From positions 1-64,000 of the forward strand of contig JAZUPW010000008.1 of NCBI GenBank assembly GCA_045605385.1: a DNA stretch of 64,000 bases, in the 5' to 3' direction. Position numbers and translations under genes: made by a program. This DNA is from SIG607 sp045605385 (GTDB lineage: Bacteria; Bacillota; Clostridia; Oscillospirales; Acutalibacteraceae). Under the pieces are notes generated by a model. That model saw only the letters and a list, made by a program, of their open reading frames with translations, did no database searches and was not told the origin of the DNA. Every line of letters starts with the position of its first letter. Position 1 is the first letter of the stretch. Positions 58,401-64,000 of the stretch are shown piece after piece.

Positions 58401-59909
58401 TTATTCCGAAAGGGGTTTCATTGTGGGGAAGAGGATTACTTCGCGGATGGTGTCGGAGTTGGTGAGCATCATTACGGTTCTGTCTACACCAATGCCCATG
58501 CCGCCTGTGGGAGGCATACCGTATTCCATTGCGGTGAGGAAATCCTCATCAAGCATTTCTGCTTCGTCGTCGCCTCTATCGCGTAATTCAAGTTGCTTTT
58601 CAAAGCGTTCACGCTGAACAATGGGGTCGTTAAGTTCAGAATATGCATTTGCAAGTTCGCTGTGACATACAAACAACTCAAATCTTTCGGTGAGTCTTGG
58701 ATCAGCGGGCGAAGCCTTTGTAAGAGGAGAAACTTCCACAGGATACATTGTAATAAAGGTAGGCTGTATAAGTTTTTCTTCAACCTTTTGGTCAAAGCAA
58801 GCATAAAGAGCGTTACCCCATGTTCTGTCGGCTGTTTCAGCCAGTTCAACACCGATTTTCTCAGCAGCGGCAACAGCCTCTTCATCATTGGTAATAGCGC
58901 CAAAGTCAACACCTGCATACTCTTTAACAGCATCTACCATTGTGAGTCTGCGCCAACCTGGGGTAAGGTCTATTTTTTCGCCCTGCCATTCAACTTCGTA
59001 AGTACCGTGAATTTCCATTGCGGCGCCCGAAATAATGCCTTCGGCAATATCCATCATATCGTGGAAATCGGCATAAGCCTGATAAAGTTCAATGCTTGTA
59101 AATTCAGGATTATGCTTTGGGTCCATACCTTCATTACGGAAAATTCTGCCTATTTCATATACGCGGTCCATACCGCCTACAATAAGACGCTTTAAGGGAA
59201 GTTCCGTAGCAATACGCATATACATATCTAAATTAAGAGTATTGTGATGTGTAATAAAGGGACGCGCACTTGCACCGCCTGCAATTGTATTAAGTACGGG
59301 AGTTTCAACCTCAATGTAGTTCATATCATCAAGGTATTTGCGCATAAACTTTATAAACTGTGAACGGATAACAAAGTTACGCTTAACGTTATCGTTCATA
59401 ATAAGGTCAACGTAGCGCTGACGGAAACGGAGATCGTTGTTTGTAAGGCCGTGGAATTTTTCAGGCAAAGGCAAAAGTGACTTCGAAAGAAGTGTAATAG
59501 CCTTTGTATGAACCGAAATTTCGCCTGTTCTTGTAACAAATGCAAAGCCTTCTACACCAACGATATCACCGATATCCATTTTCTTAAAAGCAGTATATTC
59601 ATCTTCGCCTATATCGTCGCGGCGGATATAACACTGAATTGTGCCTGTAGCGTCTTTAATATGGAAGAAACTAGCCTTACCCATAATTCTGCGGCTCATA
59701 ATTCTGCCCGCAATGCTAACGTTCATTTCTTCGCCTTCAACGAAAGAAGATTTAATACCTTCGGAATCGGCATCTACGTTATATTTTGTAATTTCAAAAG
59801 GATTTTTACCGCTTTCAACAAGAGCAGTTAACTTATCTCTTCTTACCTGTAAAACTTCGCTTAAATCGGCTTCTTCTGTGCCTTGAGTCATTTCAATATT
59901 TTCTGCCAT
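58401..59909 (-). CDS. lysS: lysyl-tRNA synthetase (class II)
   Basis: 502 residues, normal length. OB-fold anticodon-binding domain (VSIAGRIMSRRIMGKASFFH) at ~60-170, then class II motifs: motif 1 FIKFMRKYLDDMNYIEVETP, motif 2 VYEIGRIFRNEGMDPKHNPE, motif 3 GMGIGVDRTVMML, and the end ILFPTMKPLSE. It lies 12 bases downstream of greA in the common greA-lysS order. Its 3' end appears to be the insertion site of the restriction-modification island. Confidence 0.98.
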   Translation of the reverse strand: MAENIEMTQGTEEADLSEVLQVRRDKLTALVESGKNPFEITKYNVDADSEGIKSSFVEGEEMNVSIAGRIMSRRIMGKASFFHIKDATGTIQCYIRRDDIGEDEYTAFKKMDIGDIVGVEGFAFVTRTGEISVHTKAITLLSKSLLPLPEKFHGLTNNDLRFRQRYVDLIMNDNVKRNFVIRSQFIKFMRKYLDDMNYIEVETPVLNTIAGGASARPFITHHNTLNLDMYMRIATELPLKRLIVGGMDRVYEIGRIFRNEGMDPKHNPEFTSIELYQAYADFHDMMDIAEGIISGAAMEIHGTYEVEWQGEKIDLTPGWRRLTMVDAVKEYAGVDFGAITNDEEAVAAAEKIGVELAETADRTWGNALYACFDQKVEEKLIQPTFITMYPVEVSPLTKASPADPRLTERFELFVCHSELANAYSELNDPIVQRERFEKQLELRDRGDDEAEMLDEDFLTAMEYGMPPTGGMGIGVDRTVMMLTNSDTIREVILFPTMKPLSE

Positions 59910-59921
59910 TTTAATTATCCT

Positions 59922-60395
59922 TTACTTTGAGATTGCTAACACTTCAAGTTCAATTTCGCCGTCGGGTGCTTCCGCTTTTACGCGCTGACCAACCTTAGCG
60001 CCAAGTAAAGCCTTACCAACGGGAGATTCATCGGAAATAAAGCCTTTATCGGGTGCGGCTTCTGCAGAACCAACTACCTTGAACTCCATTTCTTCTTCAA
60101 ATTCAATATCAAAAACTTTAACTTTAGAACCAATCATAACTGTTTTTGTAGCGCCTTTTTTCTCTACAATAAGTTCAACGTTATTAAGCATTGATTCAAG
60201 TTCAACAATACGGGCTTCTATTTTAGCCTGTTCATTCTTTGCTTCATCGTATTCGCTGTTTTCGGATAAATCGCCGTAACCGCGTGCAACCTTGATTTTT
60301 TCGGCAATTTCCGTACGGCCTGTAGTCTTTAATTCTTCAAGCTCGTCCTGTAATTTCTTCAGACCCTCGTCTGTGAGTTTAATAGTCTTTGCCAT
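59922..60395 (-). CDS. greA: transcription elongation factor GreA
   Basis: 157 residues. N-terminal coiled coil (LTDEGLKKLQDELEELKTTG, ARGYGDLSENSEYDEAKNEQ with the acidic tip) and C-terminal FKBP-like domain (SDESPVGKALLGAKVGQRVK). It rescues backtracked RNA polymerase. AGAGGGATGG precedes the ATG. Co-transcribed with lysS. Confidence 0.97.
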   Translation of the reverse strand: MAKTIKLTDEGLKKLQDELEELKTTGRTEIAEKIKVARGYGDLSENSEYDEAKNEQAKIEARIVELESMLNNVELIVEKKGATKTVMIGSKVKVFDIEFEEEMEFKVVGSAEAAPDKGFISDESPVGKALLGAKVGQRVKAEAPDGEIELEVLAISK

Positions 60396-60480
60396 AATAA
60401 AACCATCCCTCTAAATTATTTAAGAAACCATAACTTTATATATTATATTATTTTTAAGTTAAAAAGTCAACAATTATTAT

Positions 60481-61425
60481 CTATCTTACTTCACAGCCCT
60501 TATAATACCATTCTAAGATTTGTTTATACGAACTGCCCTGCATTGCCATATAATTAGCGCCGTACTGACTCATTCCGCAAAGGTGACCGTATCCGCGTAC
60601 CGAAAAGTAAAAAACGTTATCGGCAAAAGAAACGTCAAAACTTGCGCTTTTTAAATTAAGTGCTTCTCTTATAACGGCGCCGCTTAAAGTAACTTCGCCG
60701 AAATTCATACTTAAAACCGTGCCCGAATCGCTTAGAACAGGAGAAGTAAACCAACTTGTGTGCTCTGCCGTTACACTATTTGGCGCGCACAGTTTTTCGC
60801 TTATCTGTTCTACAGTAAAAGAAGCCGAACTTAAATAATCGTTGCAAAGCATATCACCTACGCTTTCGGTTGGTACTAAATAGTCATAATGCTTTCCCCA
60901 GACGTTTTCGCTTGATTCGGTCTTCCCCGCCGAAATGGCGGTGTAAACGCTTAGAATGGGTTTATTATTATAAGTAATTATTTCACTTATTGTATCATTT
61001 ACCGCGCTGTCTATTTTGGCTTCATATTCTTTTGCATTTTCGCCCCATTTTTCGTTTGCTTGTTCTCTTGTAATAAATGCCTGATGAATATTACTGTCAT
61101 CACTGATATCGTAATTTTTTGCCTTATTTTCGTTTGCCTTATAAAGCAAAAAGGTATGCGCCGCCACCGCTTGCGCCTTTAATGCTTCAATATGGTAAAG
61201 CGCAGGCATTTCGGCGGCAACCACACCGAAAAGATAATCTTTTAATTTTATTTCGGCTATTTCACCCGAAGAATTTTTCACCTTAACAACCGTTTCATTT
61301 TCTTCCAACGTATCATTAAGCGGCGACATTACCGATATACTTTTATCTGAAGGTTTTGCCATAAGCGGCATTAAAAGTAAACAAAGTGTTAATACAAATG
61401 CCATAAAAATGTAAAGATTTTTCAT
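60481..61425 (-). CDS. spoIID: SpoIID/LytB-family lytic transglycosylase
   Basis: 314 residues. N-terminal membrane anchor/signal (LYIFMAFVLTLCLLLMPLM), then the SpoIID domain: LKDYLFGVVAAEMPALYHIE (catalytic Glu in AAEMP), EALKAQAVAAHTF, SAGKTESSENVWG, and RGYGHLCGMSQYGANYMA near the end. SpoIID cleaves wall glycan during engulfment, so the host likely belongs to a spore-forming lineage, though related LytB-type proteins also occur in non-sporulators. AAAAGGAG precedes the ATG. Separate unit from greA. Confidence 0.92.
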   Translation of the reverse strand: MKNLYIFMAFVLTLCLLLMPLMAKPSDKSISVMSPLNDTLEENETVVKVKNSSGEIAEIKLKDYLFGVVAAEMPALYHIEALKAQAVAAHTFLLYKANENKAKNYDISDDSNIHQAFITREQANEKWGENAKEYEAKIDSAVNDTISEIITYNNKPILSVYTAISAGKTESSENVWGKHYDYLVPTESVGDMLCNDYLSSASFTVEQISEKLCAPNSVTAEHTSWFTSPVLSDSGTVLSMNFGEVTLSGAVIREALNLKSASFDVSFADNVFYFSVRGYGHLCGMSQYGANYMAMQGSSYKQILEWYYKGCEVR

Positions 61426-61551
61426 TTTAATACTCCTTTTTACACACCGATATTGACTTTTAATGTTTAAAACATTAAAATATAAATGTATTTCATTTTA
61501 AATATATGTGCTTGTCTTAATAGTTATTCAGACAATAAAGAGAGGAAATTT

Positions 61552-62331
61552 ATGTTAAAACTTAAAAATATTCTTTTGTTTTTTGCGGTTTCGGCTGTTG
61601 TGGGTTCCCTTGCGCGTTCCTTTTGCCTTATATACACAACCGAACCTTCCACAGGCTTTCTGCTTCACCGAATGAAAGGGCTTGGCATTGCGCTTATGGC
61701 ATTTATTGCAGTTATAACGCTATGTCTTTTTGTGTTTTCAATGTTCTTAAAAGAACGCCCGTTGTTTAAAGAAGTACCAAGCCTTAACTGTGCTGTTTCT
61801 TCAATTATTTTAGCGGCTGCTATTATAATTGATATGGTGCGCGGTTTGTTTATTGAACATTCTATGTTATGGCAGTTTGCCGCAAAAGAAATTTTCGGAA
61901 TTTTATCGGCAATTACATTTTTCCTTTACGGATTAAAGAAATTCATTAAAGTTCCCTTTAACCCAACTTTTTTCAGTATTCCCGTAGTGTTTATAATCTT
62001 TCAAACTATAGAAGTTTTCACTTCTTATGCTACACTTGCAATAATAACCGAACATCTTTTTGACCTTTCGGTTTTATGCTTTTTGCTTATTTTCTTTTTA
62101 TACTTTGCCAAAAATGCGGCAGGTATTAAGGGTAAATATAAAAATATGCTTATCCCAACAGGATTTTGCGCTTCTTTACTTTGTATAACTTCATTTATTT
62201 CAAGGTCAGTAACCGTTTTAGTGGGTTGTGAAAGTCATTTGCACGGTAAAAATCCGCTTTCGGTTTCGCTGTTCTTCTTTGGAATTTTTATTTTAATATG
62301 GATTTTAGAAAGCAAGGAAATAACCGAATAA
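61552..62331 (+). CDS. polytopic membrane protein of unknown function
   Basis: 259 residues from the ATG at 61552, which follows AGAGGAAA; the frame extends to 61486 but without a ribosome site. About seven hydrophobic helices, with short loops rich in Lys/Phe; no conserved motif recognised. It sits 24 bases before the LTA-synthase-like gene and is probably co-transcribed, so an envelope role is plausible. Confidence 0.75.
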   Translation: MLKLKNILLFFAVSAVVGSLARSFCLIYTTEPSTGFLLHRMKGLGIALMAFIAVITLCLFVFSMFLKERPLFKEVPSLNCAVSSIILAAAIIIDMVRGLFIEHSMLWQFAAKEIFGILSAITFFLYGLKKFIKVPFNPTFFSIPVVFIIFQTIEVFTSYATLAIITEHLFDLSVLCFLLIFFLYFAKNAAGIKGKYKNMLIPTGFCASLLCITSFISRSVTVLVGCESHLHGKNPLSVSLFFFGIFILIWILESKEITE

Positions 62332-62355
62332 CTATTCACTTAAGGAGTTTTTTCT

Positions 62356-63897
62356 ATGAAGCAAAAAATGCCCAAAGAAAAGAAAAAATTAATTTGGTCA
62401 CTAATTTTACTTCTTGGCGGTAATTTGTTATTATTTTTGCTTATTTGGCTTTTGAATAAATATGATAACATATACTTAGACCAGATACTTTTTCAAATTA
62501 AAAGTCCCGCTGTGGGCACAAATAAAAATCTGCTTTCAAGCGCCTATATAAGGGTTGGTCTTTTCGGTGTTTTATTAACCGCGTTGGAAGTATTTTTATA
62601 CAGAATTCTTTCGGGATATTCAAAAAAACTAAAAGCCAAACAAGGTTATATTGAATACTGTTCCAAAAAGGTTTGCGCTTTCTTTAAAAAGACCGCGCTT
62701 CCCTTTGCGTTGGCAACACTTCTTCTTGCCGTTTCGCTGTTTATTACCAAACTGAAAGTAGTTCCCTATATAGATACTGTTTCCGAAGAGTCCGACTTTA
62801 TTAAGGAACACTATGTTGCTCCTACAAACGAAGTGCTTACCTTCCCGCAGCAAAAGAAAAATTTAATTTACATTTTTCTTGAATCTATGGAAACAACCTA
62901 CACTTCAAGTGCCGACGGCGGCGCACAAATTGAAAACTATATTCCCGAACTTACTTTACTTGCTAAGGAAAACGTAAGTTTTTCCAACACGAACAGGCTT
63001 GGCGGCGCTCTTCCTTTTTCGGGCACCACCTGGACTGCCGCGGCTATGGTTGCGCAAACTTCGGGAATAAGCATAAAAGTTCCGCTTACAGCCGAAAACT
63101 ACGGCGGCGAAAATTCCTTTTTACCGGGCATTACCTCTATAGGTGAAGTGCTGGAACAAAACGGATATGAACAAACACTTCTTATTGGAAGCGATGCCGC
63201 ATTTGCCGCAAGAGATTCTTATTTTTCAGACAACGGCAACTACAACATTGTTGATATTAATGTTTTAAAAGCAGAAGGCAGACTTGATGAAGACTATCGG
63301 GTATGGTGGGGCTATGAAGATGCGCGGCTTTTTGAATATGCGAAAGAAGAATTAGCCAAACTTCACGAAACCGGTAAACCCTTTAACTTTACAATGCTTA
63401 CTGCCGATACCCACTTCCCCGACGGCTACTTCTGTGAAAAATGCCCCGTGCAGTATAAAGAGCAATATGCAAACGTGCTTTCTTGCTCTTCAAAGCAGGT
63501 TTATGAATTTGTTGAGTGGCTTAAAACACAACCCTATTATAACGATACAACAATAATTATAAGCGGCGACCACCTTACTATGGACCCGCAGTTTTTAAAA
63601 GACGTTGATGAACAATATACCCGCACGGTGTATAACTGCATTATAAATTCTTCGGTAAACCCAATAAAAACTACCAACCGTTTATTCGGTACCTTTGATA
63701 TGTTTCCCACTACGCTTTCGGCAATGGGTGTGCGAATTGAGGGCGACCGCTTAGGTCTTGGCACCGATTTATTTTCGGCAAGTGAAACACTAACAGAAAT
63801 GTACGGTTTTACCCAACTTAACGAAGAACTGCAGAAGAAATCGTTATATTATAATGAAACCTTTGTGGGTATGAAACCAAAAGAAGAAAAGAATTAA
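62356..63897 (+). CDS. LTA-synthase/MdoB-type phosphoglycerol transferase (alkaline-phosphatase superfamily)
   Basis: 513 residues. Three N-terminal membrane helices (~10-32, ~55-80, ~110-130), then a large extracellular sulfatase-type domain. Metal and active-site motifs: NLIYIFLESMETTYTS (Glu), FSGTTWTAAAMVAQTSG (likely Thr nucleophile), MLTADTHFPDGYF (Asp/His) and IIISGDHLTMDP (Asp-His). Such enzymes move phosphoglycerol (or similar) head groups to glycolipids or glycans. AAGGAG precedes the ATG. A terminator follows. Confidence 0.9.
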   Translation: MKQKMPKEKKKLIWSLILLLGGNLLLFLLIWLLNKYDNIYLDQILFQIKSPAVGTNKNLLSSAYIRVGLFGVLLTALEVFLYRILSGYSKKLKAKQGYIEYCSKKVCAFFKKTALPFALATLLLAVSLFITKLKVVPYIDTVSEESDFIKEHYVAPTNEVLTFPQQKKNLIYIFLESMETTYTSSADGGAQIENYIPELTLLAKENVSFSNTNRLGGALPFSGTTWTAAAMVAQTSGISIKVPLTAENYGGENSFLPGITSIGEVLEQNGYEQTLLIGSDAAFAARDSYFSDNGNYNIVDINVLKAEGRLDEDYRVWWGYEDARLFEYAKEELAKLHETGKPFNFTMLTADTHFPDGYFCEKCPVQYKEQYANVLSCSSKQVYEFVEWLKTQPYYNDTTIIISGDHLTMDPQFLKDVDEQYTRTVYNCIINSSVNPIKTTNRLFGTFDMFPTTLSAMGVRIEGDRLGLGTDLFSASETLTEMYGFTQLNEELQKKSLYYNETFVGMKPKEEKN

Positions 63898-63898
63898 C

Positions 63899-63931
63899 AA
63901 AAAGCATCGGTTTTCACCGATGCTTTTTGCT
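63899..63931 (+). terminator. rho-independent terminator
   Basis: AAAAAGCATCGG / CCGATGCTTTTT with a TTTTCA loop. The last ~70 bases of the window show no gene I can support. Confidence 0.9.
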
Positions 63932-64000
63932 TTTGCGGAAATTCGCCCGAGGGGAGCAGGCTTAACCGCATTTAAGGGGGATGGATGGGCAGCACAGCGC

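Noticed and set aside
58593..59195. 200-aa plus-strand frame
   Set aside because: Antisense to lysS, whose class II motifs cover this stretch.

Overview
The window looks like chromosome from an AT-rich, anaerobic Firmicute, most likely a Clostridia (gut- or rumen-type) lineage. Support: strong AAGGAG/GAGGTG ribosome sites with some GTG and TTG starts, intrinsic terminators at most gene ends, a SpoIID homologue, a dockerin-tagged secreted protein, an O2/superoxide defence set typical of anaerobes (flavodiiron protein, superoxide reductase, rubredoxin), MurNAc recycling, and decayed AbrB/SpoVT-type sequence. This placement is inference; no rRNA or tRNA gene was seen.

Layout. 1-2.9 kb: a minus-strand, translationally coupled group (DegT aminotransferase running off the edge, a 72-aa fragment-like protein, a TIM-barrel sugar isomerase) with a divergent AraC regulator. 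2.9-6.35 kb: three copies of a composite repeat, two of which contain the first codons of an abrB/spoVT-like gene; they flank orphan genes and an XRE regulator, and two copies supply promoters. 6.4-8.1 kb: metF plus a cobalamin-methionine synthase activation protein, whose stop codon lies in a TA-flanked MITE. 8.1-14.1 kb: AraC regulator and a five-gene operon of Gfo/Idh/MocA dehydrogenases and COG1082-type isomerases. 14.2-18.6 kb: lipoprotein, MBOAT and DHHW/SGNH proteins (polysaccharide O-acetylation) and a zinc alcohol dehydrogenase with a promoter-operator. 18.6-26.5 kb: two sugar-related units, each with its own divergent AraC regulator; the second joins an ASRT-like protein, a metal-ligand-less creatinase-fold protein, a creatininase-family protein and two hydrolases. 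26.5-40.1 kb: mostly housekeeping or unassigned genes, including an XRE-kinase fusion overlapping murQ. 40.2-46.5 kb: two secreted metallophosphoesterases, the first with a dockerin. 46.5-49.5 kb: oxygen and superoxide defence. 49.5-52.4 kb: fucose-isomerase-like protein, AraC regulator, thioesterase. 52.4-58.4 kb: a probable integrated island with a type III restriction-modification operon in the unusual order res, membrane protein, mod, next to lysS and bounded by a second lysS-like tail and direct repeats. 58.4-64 kb: lysS, greA, spoIID and an LTA-synthase-type transferase.

The most promising unexplained systems are the res/membrane-protein/mod operon, the ASRT/creatinase-like/creatininase operon, the DNA-binding MurNAc-kinase fusion, and the abrB-derived repeats.
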